A stretch of 64,000 nucleotides of DNA from the NCBI GenBank assembly GCA_964645155.1, contig CAZYBG010000006.1, forward strand, positions 1 to 64,000, given 5' to 3'. This stretch comes from CAZYBG01 sp964645155. Lineage in GTDB: Bacteria; Pseudomonadota; Alphaproteobacteria; Rhodobacterales; Rhodobacteraceae. The position numbers and the translations under genes are program-made. This document shows, in pieces, positions 8,951 to 16,896 of the stretch. Every line of letters starts with the position of its first letter. Position 1 is the stretch's first letter. The notes beneath the pieces were generated by a model. The model had not been told where the DNA came from. It searched no databases and saw nothing but the letters and a program-made list of their open reading frames with translations.

Positions 8951-9778
8951 CTAGTCGCGCCCGCAAACCGAGACCAGCGTGATCTCGGGCGGCTGGAAAA
9001 GACGCAACGGCACCCCCGAATAGCCGATCCCGCCCGAGACGATCAGGTGGCGCCCGCCCTCGCGCACATGCCCCCAGGCGTAGCGTCCGCCATGGCGCGA
9101 GGGCGTCAGCGGCCGCCAGCCGAACAGGTTCGCCTGGCCGCCATGGGTGTGGCCGCTGATCTGCAGGAAGGCGCGCGGGTCGGCATCGGCGAAGATGTCC
9201 GGCTCGTGCGCGACCAAGATCGCCGGCGCCCCGGGCGGCACCGCGGCGAAGGCCGCATCGGGATCGTGCGCGCCGCCGCGCTCGCCCCGCCGGGGGCGCT
9301 GGCTTGCCAGCCCGACCAGCCAGAATCCGCCGCCATGGTCGAGCCGCACCGCCTGGTTCTCGAGCAGGCGGATCGGCGTCGCGCCGAGTGCCTCGCGCAC
9401 CGAGTTGCGGGCGTTGCCGCTCGCGCGGGCCAGGGCGCAATCGGCCCAGTCGTGGTTGCCGAGGACCGCGTGCACGCCAAGCGGCGCCGCCAGCGCCGCC
9501 AGCGGCCCGGCGATCTCGGCCGCCGTCGCCCGCCGCGCCGGCATCTTCCGGTCGCCGAGGAAGTCGCCGGCGATCACCGTCAGGTCGGGGCGGAGCGCGT
9601 TGACCTCGCCGACCAGCCGCGCAACCGCGCCGAGCGGCGTCCAGGGGCCGCCGACATGCAGGTCCGAGATCACCGCGACCCGCAGGTCGGGCAGCGCCCA
9701 GCGGCGGTCGGCGACGCGGTGCTCGACCAGGCCGGCCCGCGCGTCCCAGGCGACGGGGCGCCTGCGCCAGGGCGTCAC
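8951..9778 (-). CDS. Metallophosphoesterase (calcineurin-like, YaeI-type)
   Basis: A 275-residue protein with the ordered metal-binding motifs of calcineurin-like phosphoesterases: SDLHVG, GDFLGDR, GNHD and GHTHGGQ. The arrangement resembles YaeI/YkuE-like enzymes that act on phospholipid intermediates such as UDP-diacylglucosamine or its relatives. No signal peptide is obvious. Its GTG start overlaps the TGA of maiA (GTGA), so it is translated with the marR-maiA genes although it has no known role in tyrosine breakdown. Confidence 0.8.
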   Translation of the reverse strand: MTPWRRRPVAWDARAGLVEHRVADRRWALPDLRVAVISDLHVGGPWTPLGAVARLVGEVNALRPDLTVIAGDFLGDRKMPARRATAAEIAGPLAALAAPLGVHAVLGNHDWADCALARASGNARNSVREALGATPIRLLENQAVRLDHGGGFWLVGLASQRPRRGERGGAHDPDAAFAAVPPGAPAILVAHEPDIFADADPRAFLQISGHTHGGQANLFGWRPLTPSRHGGRYAWGHVREGGRHLIVSGGIGYSGVPLRLFQPPEITLVSVCGRD

Positions 9779-10404
9779 CCGGGCGCCTGGCGATCGGGGT
9801 GGGCGGCGGCGAAGGCGGGCAGCGCGCCCAGCCGCGCCGCGATCTCCGCGGCCCGCGGGAAGCCCGCGGCGTCCACCCCCCAGCGCGCTGCATTGTAGAG
9901 TTGCGGGACGAGGACGATGTCGGCGAGGCCGACCGCGTCGCCGTGGCAGTAGCGGCCGCCGGCCCCCAGCATCCGCTCGAAGGCGGCCAGCCCACGGCCG
10001 ATGAAGTGCTGCATCCAGCCCTCTGTGGTGATCCCGCCGGAAGACCGCTCGACCGCGAAGCGCACGACCGACAGGTTGCAGACCGGATGGATGTCCATCG
10101 CGATGACATGGGCGAGGGCGCGGACCCGCGCGCGGCCGGCCGCATCGGCGGGCAGCCAGCCCGCGCCGCGGGTCTCGTCGAGGTAGTCGAGGATGGCGAG
10201 CGACTGGGTCAGCACCAGGCCGTCGATCTCGAGCGTGGGGACAAGGCCCTGCGGGTTCCGCGCAAGGTTCTGCGCCTCCCTGTGCTCGCCGGTCAGCAGG
10301 TTGACCGGCACCGACCGCCAGTCGAGCCCGAGCAGGTTGAGCCCGATCCGCACCCGGTAGGCGGCCGACGACCGCCAGTAGTCGTAGAGGACGGCCGCGC
10401 TCAC
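9775..10404 (-). CDS. maiA: Maleylacetoacetate isomerase
   Basis: A 209-residue zeta-class GST-fold enzyme that isomerises maleylacetoacetate to fumarylacetoacetate, between HmgA and FahA in homogentisate degradation. The N-terminal LYDYWRSSAAYRVRIGLNL carries the SSxxxRVR glutathione motif, here with Ala where many members have Cys. QSLAILDYLDE and GDAVGLADIVLVPQLYNA are GST landmarks. GTG 10404 overlaps the marR stop as GTGA. hmgA and fahA lie 6 to 10 kb away behind a matching operator. Confidence 0.88.
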   Translation of the reverse strand: MSAAVLYDYWRSSAAYRVRIGLNLLGLDWRSVPVNLLTGEHREAQNLARNPQGLVPTLEIDGLVLTQSLAILDYLDETRGAGWLPADAAGRARVRALAHVIAMDIHPVCNLSVVRFAVERSSGGITTEGWMQHFIGRGLAAFERMLGAGGRYCHGDAVGLADIVLVPQLYNAARWGVDAAGFPRAAEIAARLGALPAFAAAHPDRQAPG

Positions 10405-10832
10405 CGGCCGATCAGGCGGTTGACCGCGGCATCGAAGCCCGACGGGTCGCCGAGGCGCGCGTGCAGCTCGGCCTGGTAGGCGCCGGCGACGTCGGCGAGT
10501 TCTGCCATCATCTCCTGGCCGAGCGCGGTCAGGCGCAATTCGACCAGCCGCCGGTCGGCCGGATTGACCCGCTTCTCGACATAGCCGGCCGCCTCCAGCC
10601 GGGCGGCCGCGCGGCTCACCTTCGACTTGTCCATGTCGACGCGCGCGTGGATCTCGCGCACGCTGACGGCGCCGGCCTGCGACAGATGCGCGACCACCCG
10701 CCATTCCGGCACCGTGATGCCGAACCGGCCGCGGTAGCGCGTGGCGAACTCGCGGCTGAGCCGCCCGGCCAGCACGTTCAGCCGGTAGGGCAGGAAGGCG
10801 TCGAGGGCGAAGGGGGTGGTGGTCTCCGGCAC
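10401..10832 (-). CDS. MarR-family transcriptional regulator, likely of homogentisate genes
   Basis: A 143-residue winged-helix regulator: helix-turn-helix VSVREIHARVDMDKSKVSRAAARLEAAGYV, wing EKRVNPADRRLVELRLTALGQ. GTG 10832 (MPETTTPFALD) is preferred over GTG 10871. The longer form would place a perfect palindrome (10849-10866) inside the coding region, whereas the shorter one leaves it about 17 bp upstream, where an autoregulatory operator is expected. It leads an overlapping marR-maiA-phosphoesterase run. The same half-sites recur at hmgA, so control of tyrosine/homogentisate catabolism, possibly by an aromatic ligand, is inferred. Confidence 0.85.
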   Translation of the reverse strand: MPETTTPFALDAFLPYRLNVLAGRLSREFATRYRGRFGITVPEWRVVAHLSQAGAVSVREIHARVDMDKSKVSRAAARLEAAGYVEKRVNPADRRLVELRLTALGQEMMAELADVAGAYQAELHARLGDPSGFDAAVNRLIGR

Positions 10833-10848
10833 TGGACGGGCCCCGGCA

Positions 10849-10866
10849 TTGTTGCATCTGCAACAA
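10849..10866. promoter_or_regulatory. MarR-type operator upstream of marR-maiA
   Basis: Palindrome TTGTTGCA-TC-TGCAACAA with 8-bp perfect arms and a 2-bp centre. It shares GTTGCA-N2-TGCAAC with the site at 16793-16812 before hmgA. Its place just upstream of the chosen marR start suggests autorepression. Symmetry and recurrence are seen directly; the binding protein is inferred. Confidence 0.75.
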
Positions 10867-10886
10867 GCCACGGATTCGGGGTGGAA

Positions 10887-11357
10887 TCAATTCCGCCCGG
10901 CATAGGCATCGGTACCGTAGAGCGGGACGGTGGAGATCGCCATCTTCGCCGATCCCTCGGTCAGTTCGGCCGCGTGGACGAGGTAGACGAGCGCCTGGTT
11001 GTTCTCGTCGAAGATCCGCTTGACGCGGAGCGACTTGAACACCAGCGAGCGGCCCTCGCGGAACACCTCCTCGCCCTCGGCGCTGACCTCGATGTCGCCG
11101 ATGACGATCGGGCCGGTCTGGCGGCAGGCGATCGAGGCGTTCGACGGGTCCTCGAACCAGTTGCCCTGGCTCAGCCGGTCGACGAGGCTGCGGTCGAAGT
11201 AGGCGATGTGGCAGGTGACGCCCTGGACCTCGGGGTCCTGCAGCGCCTCGATGACGATGTCGTTGCCGATCCAGTCGACGCCGACCTCGCCGATCTGTTC
11301 GGCGCCGGCGGCGGCGGGAAGGGCGAGAAGGAGCGGGAGGGCATATGCGCGGATCAT
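10887..11357 (-). CDS. creA: CreA family periplasmic protein
   Basis: A 156-residue exported protein. Signal peptide MIRAYALPLLLALPAAAGA is followed by EQIGEVGVDWIGNDIVIEAL, the hallmark opening of CreA. Family strands include VTCHIAYFDR (Cys), IACRQTGPI (Cys), FKSLRVKRIFDENNQALVYLVH and a C-terminal STVPLYG. The two cysteines may form a disulfide. CreA has no defined biochemical role. The ATG at 11357 was chosen because it starts the signal peptide; a longer frame to 11408 adds only Arg-rich shadow. It is transcribed away from kbl. Confidence 0.85.
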   Translation of the reverse strand: MIRAYALPLLLALPAAAGAEQIGEVGVDWIGNDIVIEALQDPEVQGVTCHIAYFDRSLVDRLSQGNWFEDPSNASIACRQTGPIVIGDIEVSAEGEEVFREGRSLVFKSLRVKRIFDENNQALVYLVHAAELTEGSAKMAISTVPLYGTDAYAGRN

Positions 11358-11463
11358 GGCGCCGCAACGCCGGACCGCCGCGGCGGTTCCCGACACGCCG
11401 CGTCGCATCGACGCTTTCCGCGGCCGGGCCGGCGGCCTAGGCTCGGCGGCGGGAGGACATGCG

Positions 11464-12654
11464 ATGCAGGCGTTCGTCGATCATCTGGCCGAGACGCTCG
11501 CGCAGATCGAGGCCGAGGGGCTGACCAAGCGCGAGCGGCTCATCACCTCGCCGCAGGGCGGCCGCGTGACCGTGGACGGCCGTGCCGTCATCAACCTGTC
11601 GGCCAACAACTACCTGGGGCTCGCGAACCATCCCGCCCTGGTGGCGGCCGCGGCCGCGGCGCTTGCCGACCACGGCTACGGCATGGCCTCGGTCCGCTTC
11701 ATCTGCGGCACGCAGGACCTCCACCGCGCGCTCGAGGAGCGGCTGGCGGCCTTCCTCGGGCGTGACGACGCGATCCTCTTCGCGGCCTGCTTCGACGCCA
11801 ATGGCGGCCTCTTCGAGCCGCTGCTCGGCCCCGAGGACGCGGTGGTCTCCGACGCGCTGAACCATGCGAGCATCATCGACGGCATCCGCCTCTGCAAGGC
11901 GCGGCGCTACCGCTACGCCAACGGCGACATGGACGACCTCGCCGCGCAGCTCGACGCCGCCCGCGCCGGCGGCGCCCGCCACGTGATGATCGCCACCGAC
12001 GGCGTCTTCTCGATGGACGGCCATCTCGCCAACCTGCCCGAGATCACCCGGCTCGCGGCCGAACACGGCGCCGTCGTGATGGTCGATGACTGCCACGCGA
12101 CCGGCTTCATCGGCCCGCAGGGCCGGGGCACGCCGCACCATTTCGGGGTGCAGGGCGGCGTCCACATCCTGACCGGCACGCTCGGCAAGGCGCTCGGCGG
12201 CGCGCTCGGCGGCTACGTCGCCGGCCCGCAGCCGGTGGTCGACCTGCTCCGCCAGCGCGCGCGGCCCTACCTGTTCTCGAATGCCCTGCCGCCGCCGATC
12301 TGCGCCGCCTCGCTCGCCGCGCTCGACCTCGTCGAGCAGGGCGACCACCTGCGCCACCAGCTTTTCGCCAACGCCGCCTACTGGCGTGCCGGGCTCGCCG
12401 CGCTCGGCTTCGACCTGCTGCCGGGCGAGCACCCGATCGTCCCGGTGATGCTGGGCGAGGCGCCCCGCGCGCAGGCCTTCGCCGCCCGGCTCTTCGACGC
12501 GGGCGTCTACGCGCCGGGCTTCTTCTTTCCGGTCGTGCCGAAGGGCAGGGCGCGGATCCGCACCCAGATGAACGCCGCCCTCACCCGCGCCGACCTCGAC
12601 GCCGCGCTGGGCGCCTTCGAGACGGCAGGCCGCGCCACCGGAGTCCTGCAATGA
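11464..12654 (+). CDS. kbl: Glycine C-acetyltransferase (2-amino-3-ketobutyrate CoA ligase)
   Basis: A 396-residue PLP enzyme of the alpha-oxoamine synthase family. It cleaves 2-amino-3-oxobutyrate with CoA to glycine and acetyl-CoA, following threonine dehydrogenase. Seen: INLSANNYLGLANHP near the N-terminus, DDCHATGFIG (PLP-ring Asp and His) mid-protein, and the Schiff-base Lys in GTLGKALGGALGGY. GGGAGG lies 7 nt before ATG 11464. The stop overlaps the tdh start (ATGATGA), so Kbl and Tdh are made together, as in the classical threonine pathway. Confidence 0.94.
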   Translation: MQAFVDHLAETLAQIEAEGLTKRERLITSPQGGRVTVDGRAVINLSANNYLGLANHPALVAAAAAALADHGYGMASVRFICGTQDLHRALEERLAAFLGRDDAILFAACFDANGGLFEPLLGPEDAVVSDALNHASIIDGIRLCKARRYRYANGDMDDLAAQLDAARAGGARHVMIATDGVFSMDGHLANLPEITRLAAEHGAVVMVDDCHATGFIGPQGRGTPHHFGVQGGVHILTGTLGKALGGALGGYVAGPQPVVDLLRQRARPYLFSNALPPPICAASLAALDLVEQGDHLRHQLFANAAYWRAGLAALGFDLLPGEHPIVPVMLGEAPRAQAFAARLFDAGVYAPGFFFPVVPKGRARIRTQMNAALTRADLDAALGAFETAGRATGVLQ

Positions 12655-13718
12655 TGAACGAAACGCCCGCGCGCGGCCCGCGCGCAAGCGGAATGACCGT
12701 CCTCGCCAAGTCCCGCCCCGAACCCGGCCTCTGGATGGAGACCCGGCCGGTGCCGGCAATCGGCCCCGACGACGTGCTGATCCGCATCCGCAAGACCGGC
12801 ATCTGCGGCACCGACGTCCATATCTGGAACTGGGACGACTGGGCGCAGCGCACCGTCCCCGTCCCCCTCGTCACCGGCCACGAATTCGCCGGCGAGATCG
12901 TCGAGCTCGGCCGCAACGTGACCGACCTGAAGGTCGGCCAGCGCTGCTCGGGCGAGGGGCACCTGATCGGCCGGCACTCGCGGCAGTCGCGCTCGGGCCG
13001 CTTCCACCTCGACCCCGAGACCCGCGGCATCGGCGTCAACGAGCCCGGCGCCTTTGCCGAATACCTGCGCCTGCCGGCCTTCAACGTCGTGCCCCTCCCC
13101 GACGCGATCGACGACGAGATCGGCGCCATCCTCGACCCGCTCGGCAACGCCGTCCACACCGCGCTCAGCTTCGACCTCGTGGGCGAGGACGTGCTCGTCA
13201 CCGGCGCCGGCCCGATCGGCATCATGGCCGCGGCGGTCGCGCGCCATGTCGGCGCCCGGCACGTCGTCATCACCGACCTCAACCCCGAGCGCCTCGCGCT
13301 CGCTGCCCGCGTCGCCGACGTGACGCCGGTGAACGTCGCCGCAGAGGACCTGAGGTCGGTGATGGCCCGCCTCGGCATGAAGGAGGGCTTCGACGTCGGG
13401 ATGGAGATGTCGGGCAGCCAGGCCGCGCTCGACCAGATGGTTGAGGCGCTGGTGATGGGCGGGCGCATCGCGCTCCTCGGCATCCCGCCGGGCAAGAGCC
13501 CGGTCGACTGGAGCCGCATCGTCTTCAAGGCGATCACCCTCAAGGGCGTCTATGGCCGCGAGATCTTCGAGACCTGGTACAAGATGATCGCGATGCTCGA
13601 GAACGGGCTCGACATTCGCGCCGTCATCACTCACCGGCTGAAGGTCGGCGCCTTCGCCGAGGGCTTCGCGGCGATGCGCGGCGGCGCGTCGGGCAAGGTC
13701 GTGCTCGACTGGACCTGA
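12651..13718 (+). CDS. tdh: L-threonine 3-dehydrogenase lacking the structural zinc cysteines
   Basis: A 355-residue medium-chain dehydrogenase that oxidises threonine to 2-amino-3-oxobutyrate. The catalytic zinc ligands are intact (C52 in GICGTDVH, H77 and E78 in GHEFAGE), as is the NAD loop GAGPIGIM. The lobe normally holding a second, structural zinc with four Cys (spacing 3, 3, 8) is instead G107, S110, S113 and D121, so that site is lost as a whole. The rest (GVNEPGAF, MEMSGSQAALD, GREIFETWYKM) is typical Tdh. Coupled to kbl; the 3' end overlaps the convergent phosphoesterase frame by 88 bp. Confidence 0.92.
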   Translation: MMNETPARGPRASGMTVLAKSRPEPGLWMETRPVPAIGPDDVLIRIRKTGICGTDVHIWNWDDWAQRTVPVPLVTGHEFAGEIVELGRNVTDLKVGQRCSGEGHLIGRHSRQSRSGRFHLDPETRGIGVNEPGAFAEYLRLPAFNVVPLPDAIDDEIGAILDPLGNAVHTALSFDLVGEDVLVTGAGPIGIMAAAVARHVGARHVVITDLNPERLALAARVADVTPVNVAAEDLRSVMARLGMKEGFDVGMEMSGSQAALDQMVEALVMGGRIALLGIPPGKSPVDWSRIVFKAITLKGVYGREIFETWYKMIAMLENGLDIRAVITHRLKVGAFAEGFAAMRGGASGKVVLDWT

Positions 13719-14506
13719 GGCCGCCACGCCGCGCCCTCGCGGCGGAAGCGGTGGGTCGCGGCGGGCGCGAACACCCCGTCATCGCCGGCGGCGAAGCGCG
13801 CGATGCTCAGCGCCGGCCCCTCGACCGTCAGCAGGTTGAAGTCGTTCTCCCCGCCGCGCAGGCGGGTCGACAGCGTCGTTCCGGCCTGCACCAATAGCAC
13901 TTCGCGCCCACCCTCGCGGGCGGTCATCGGCGCCGCGGCCCAGGCGTGCAGGTGGCCGCAGAGCACGACATCCGCCCCGCATTCGGCCAGTGCGGCCAGC
14001 GCCTCGGGCGCGCCGCGCATCAGCTTCTTGGTCACCTGCGGCCCGTGCGTCAGCGGGTGGTGCATGACGACGATCCGCAGCCGCTCGCCGGCGCGGGCGA
14101 AACGGCCGCAGACCCGCCGGGCCGTGGCTGCGGTGAAGCGGCCGGTCTGCCAGACGAACGGGTTGACCGTGTTGACCCCCGCGACGTCCACCACGCCGTC
14201 CTGGAACTCCGGCTCGAGCGCGCCCGACACATGGCGGCGGTAGGCCGCGAACGGCCGCACCAGCCGCGCCGGCAGGTTGTAGAGCGGAATGTCGTGGTTG
14301 CCCGGCACCGCAAGCCAGGGCGCCGGCAGCGCATCGAGAAACCGCCGCGCCTGCGCGAACTGCCGGCCGCGCGCGCGCTGGGTCAGGTCGCCCGACACGA
14401 TGACCAGCTCGGGCGAAAGTTCGCGAAGCCGCGCCAGCAGGCTTTCGGCTAGGCCGTCGGGCACGGTGCCGAAATGCAGGTCGGAGAGATGCGCGATGCG
14501 CGTCAC
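13631..14506 (-). CDS. Metallophosphoesterase
   Basis: A 291-residue calcineurin-like phosphoesterase with SDLHFG, SGDLTQRA, GNHD, HHPL and GHLHAW in order, resembling the CpdA/YfcE-like soluble phosphodiesterases. The GTG start at 14506 overlaps the lipid-kinase stop (GTGA). The last 30 or so residues (about QVQSSTTLPDAPP onward) look unstructured and overlap the 3' end of tdh on the other strand. The functional domain therefore probably ends earlier and the tail is a read-out of the convergent overlap. Substrate unknown. Confidence 0.78.
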   Translation of the reverse strand: MTRIAHLSDLHFGTVPDGLAESLLARLRELSPELVIVSGDLTQRARGRQFAQARRFLDALPAPWLAVPGNHDIPLYNLPARLVRPFAAYRRHVSGALEPEFQDGVVDVAGVNTVNPFVWQTGRFTAATARRVCGRFARAGERLRIVVMHHPLTHGPQVTKKLMRGAPEALAALAECGADVVLCGHLHAWAAAPMTAREGGREVLLVQAGTTLSTRLRGGENDFNLLTVEGPALSIARFAAGDDGVFAPAATHRFRREGAAWRPQVQSSTTLPDAPPRIAAKPSAKAPTFSR

Positions 14507-15483
14507 GCGGCTTTCCCGGGCTCGGCGCCGTCCGCCGGCACGATGACGCCCAGCGCATTCTCCGCGATCGTCAGGCGGAACGGCGGCGGCATCCTCTCCT
14601 TCTCGCCGTCCCGCGCGATCAGGCGGTCGTCGCGGCGCCCGTCGGCGTTGTCGATCTCGACCTCGCGGCCGTGCAGCAGCTCGAAATCCTTGCCCCGCCT
14701 CATGCCGCGCAGCAACAGAAGCGTGGCAAAGCGCAGCAGGCCGAAGCGCCCGCAATCGGGCGCCACCAGCACCGCGAACTCGCCGTTGCGGATGCGCTCG
14801 GCTCCGTCGATTCCGAAGGTCTCGAGCTGATAGGCGTTGAACGCCGCGAAGACGAGCGGCGTGCGCATCCGCCATGCCCGGCCATCCACCGTCACCTTCA
14901 TCCGGCGCGCCCGGCGAAAGCCCGCGACGGTCCTGATCACCGACCAGTACGCCGCCACCCGGCTGCGGCCCCAGCGCCTGTAGATCGCCTCGCGGCTCGC
15001 CAGGATCTGCGGGTAGATGCCGACGCTGGCGTTGTTCAGGAACAGCTTGCCGTTGACATAGGCGACATGCCTCGGCTCGGCCCGGCCGCTGCCGAGCAGC
15101 GCGAGCGCCGCGACCGGATCCTCGGGGATGCCGTTGGCGCGGGCGAAGTAGTTGAACGTGCCAAGCGGCACCACGCCCATGGTGATCCCGGTCCCGGCCA
15201 GGCACGATGCGACCGCGCCGATCGTGCCGTCGCCGCCGGCGGCGACAACGGTGCCGAACCCCTCCTCCGCAGCGCGTTTGCAGGCATCGGCCAGGGCGCG
15301 GCCGTCGCCGATCACGCGCAACTCCACGGCGTCCCCCTGCGCCGCGGCATGCTCCCGCACCGCGGCGGCGGCGCCGTCGGCGCCCTTCTTGCCCGACCCC
15401 TCGTTCATGATGATGCAGGTCCGCGCGGACATCTCCGCCCGGACGGGTCGGCTGCCGGCCGTTCCAGTACCCTCGAGTCCCAT
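14503..15483 (-). CDS. Diacylglycerol/lipid kinase family protein (DAGK catalytic domain)
   Basis: About 326 residues with the DAGK catalytic fold: TCIIMNEGSGKKG at the N-terminus, the nucleotide-binding GGDGTIGAVAS, and PLGTFNYFARANGIP, matching YegS/BmrU-like lipid kinases. The enzyme would phosphorylate a membrane lipid such as diacylglycerol. ATG 15483 has GGGGAG 8 nt upstream; ATG 15432 (MSARTCIIMN) is the alternative, nearer the conserved start but with GGAG abutting it. The end is coupled to the downstream phosphoesterase (GTGA), suggesting the pair acts on related phospho-compounds. Confidence 0.83.
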   Translation of the reverse strand: MGLEGTGTAGSRPVRAEMSARTCIIMNEGSGKKGADGAAAAVREHAAAQGDAVELRVIGDGRALADACKRAAEEGFGTVVAAGGDGTIGAVASCLAGTGITMGVVPLGTFNYFARANGIPEDPVAALALLGSGRAEPRHVAYVNGKLFLNNASVGIYPQILASREAIYRRWGRSRVAAYWSVIRTVAGFRRARRMKVTVDGRAWRMRTPLVFAAFNAYQLETFGIDGAERIRNGEFAVLVAPDCGRFGLLRFATLLLLRGMRRGKDFELLHGREVEIDNADGRRDDRLIARDGEKERMPPPFRLTIAENALGVIVPADGAEPGKAA

Positions 15484-15675
15484 ATCGGCCACTCCCCGCC
15501 CCCTGCGCACCGCCGCCCTGTCGTGTCCAGCGGCAAACGCACGAGCCATCGGGTCCGTTCCCGCTTCGTATCCGGCCCTCCGGAGGCTCTTGACGTCGCA
15601 GCGGCGGCACTTCAAGGGTCGCGCGGCGCCCGCTTTCCCGCCCGGTCCCGGCAGGCGCCCTCCGGAGTGACACAC

Positions 15676-16791
15676 GTGGATATCGCGGCGACCCTGCGGT
15701 CGGGCCTGTTCTGGACCGGCTCGACCATCTTCGTGCTGATCGGCGTCGCGGCCGCGCTCTACGGCCCGGCGCTGCCCGCCTTCGCGCGCGGCTTCGGCAT
15801 CGCCCCGGGCGAGGCCGGCCTTCTCGTCAGCGCCCACAATGCAGGCGGGCTCGCCGGCCTGCTTCTCAGCGCGGCGCTGGGTGCGGTCAGCACGCGGCAG
15901 TCGCTCCTCATCCTCGCCGCCGGGGCGGCGATGATCGCCGCCGGTTTCGCCTGGTGGCTGACCCTCGTCGGCGGGTTCACCTTGGGCGCCGGCTATGGCC
16001 TGGTCTCCGCGGTGCTCAACCGCCGCTTCCTGACCGAGACCGGGCCGAACGGCCCCGCCATGGTCGGCGTCCTGAACGCGATCTTCGGCATCGGCGCCAT
16101 CGCCGGGCCGCTCCTCCTCGTCGCGATGGGCAGCGATCCCGCGCTGGCTTTCGGGCTGACCGGAATCGCCTTCCTCGCGGTCGTGCCGTTCGCCGGCGGC
16201 GGTGGCGCGCCGGCTCCGGCCCAGGCCGTCGCTTCGGGGCTGACCGCGGCGGGCGGGCTCCGCGCGCTTCTCGCGCGCCCTGCCGTGCTCGCCCTCGGCG
16301 CGGCGGCGATCGGGTTCGAGGTCAGCCTCGTCGGCCTCGGCCCGACGGCGCTCGTCGCGCGCGGCATCCCCGAGCCGCGGGCCGCCGAGATCGCCTCGCT
16401 GTTCTTCGCGTTCTTCCTCGCCTCGCGCTTCTCGCTCGTCTGGCTCGCGCCGCGCCTCGCCCCGCTGACGCTCCTCGCGCTCGCCTTCTCGACCGGCGCG
16501 GCGCTCTCGATGGCGGCCGCCGTGCTGCCGCCCGGCGCCTTCTACGCGCTGGCCGGCGCCTCGGTCGGCCTGCTGTTCCCGGCCTATTTCGTCGCCGCCT
16601 CCGGCCGGCTCGGCACCGACGGCCGCGCCGCGGCGATGATCCTGGCGGCCGGCTATGTCGGCGCGGTGATCCTCCCCGCGGTGATGAGCGGGGCGATCGC
16701 GGTCTTCGGCGCGCAGGTCCTGTTTCCGGCGCTCGCGACGTTCGCGCTCCTCGCCGCGCTCGGCGCGCTGCTGCTCGCCCGCCGCCCTTGA
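15676..16791 (+). CDS. MFS transporter
   Basis: A 371-residue polytopic membrane protein of major-facilitator type, almost entirely hydrophobic helices broken by short loops (for example LSAALGAVSTRQSLLILAA between helices 2 and 3). Alternating Gly/Ala-rich helices and about ten to twelve membrane spans fit a small sugar- or drug-type MFS permease; the substrate cannot be told. GTG 15676 is supported by GGAG 8 nt upstream. Its TGA overlaps the -35 element of the hmgA promoter, so hmgA transcription begins right at the end of this gene. Confidence 0.82.
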   Translation: MDIAATLRSGLFWTGSTIFVLIGVAAALYGPALPAFARGFGIAPGEAGLLVSAHNAGGLAGLLLSAALGAVSTRQSLLILAAGAAMIAAGFAWWLTLVGGFTLGAGYGLVSAVLNRRFLTETGPNGPAMVGVLNAIFGIGAIAGPLLLVAMGSDPALAFGLTGIAFLAVVPFAGGGGAPAPAQAVASGLTAAGGLRALLARPAVLALGAAAIGFEVSLVGLGPTALVARGIPEPRAAEIASLFFAFFLASRFSLVWLAPRLAPLTLLALAFSTGAALSMAAAVLPPGAFYALAGASVGLLFPAYFVAASGRLGTDGRAAAMILAAGYVGAVILPAVMSGAIAVFGAQVLFPALATFALLAALGALLLARRP

Positions 16792-16816
16792 CATCGTTGC
16801 ATTTGCAACGATAGGG
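16788..16816 (+). promoter_or_regulatory. Predicted hmgA promoter
   Basis: A consensus -35 TTGACA at 16788-16793 is followed after 17 bp by a weak -10-like ATAGGG at 16811-16816. The operator 16793-16812 fills the spacer, so a bound regulator would block RNA polymerase. The -35 match and spacing are seen; use of this promoter is inferred. Confidence 0.6.
16793..16812. promoter_or_regulatory. MarR-type operator upstream of hmgA
   Basis: Palindrome ATCGTTGCA-TT-TGCAACGAT with 9-bp perfect arms and a 2-bp centre. It has the same core and geometry as the site before marR-maiA (10849-10866). It lies between the predicted -35 and -10 elements, a classic repressor position. Confidence 0.78.
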
Positions 16817-16840
16817 TTGCGGGCGCAGACAGATTGCCGG

Positions 16841-16857
16841 TGTACAGCCGGTGTACA
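16841..16857. promoter_or_regulatory. TGTACA-N5-TGTACA element in hmgA leader
   Basis: Two copies of the self-complementary hexamer TGTACA start 11 bp apart, one helical turn, downstream of the predicted promoter and 40 bp before the hmgA ATG. The same arrangement occurs before bchZ at 46025-46041. The binding factor is unknown; TGT-N11-ACA is one base short of the PpsR spacing. Confidence 0.5.
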
Positions 16858-16896
16858 GGTTGTGCACCGCTTGTGCGCCCCGGTCCGGAGGCTCCG

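Noticed and set aside
6363..8954. 863-codon plus-strand open frame
   Set aside because: Low-complexity Arg/Asp/His composition, no domain, and it lies wholly opposite the acyl-CoA dehydrogenase and thiolase genes.
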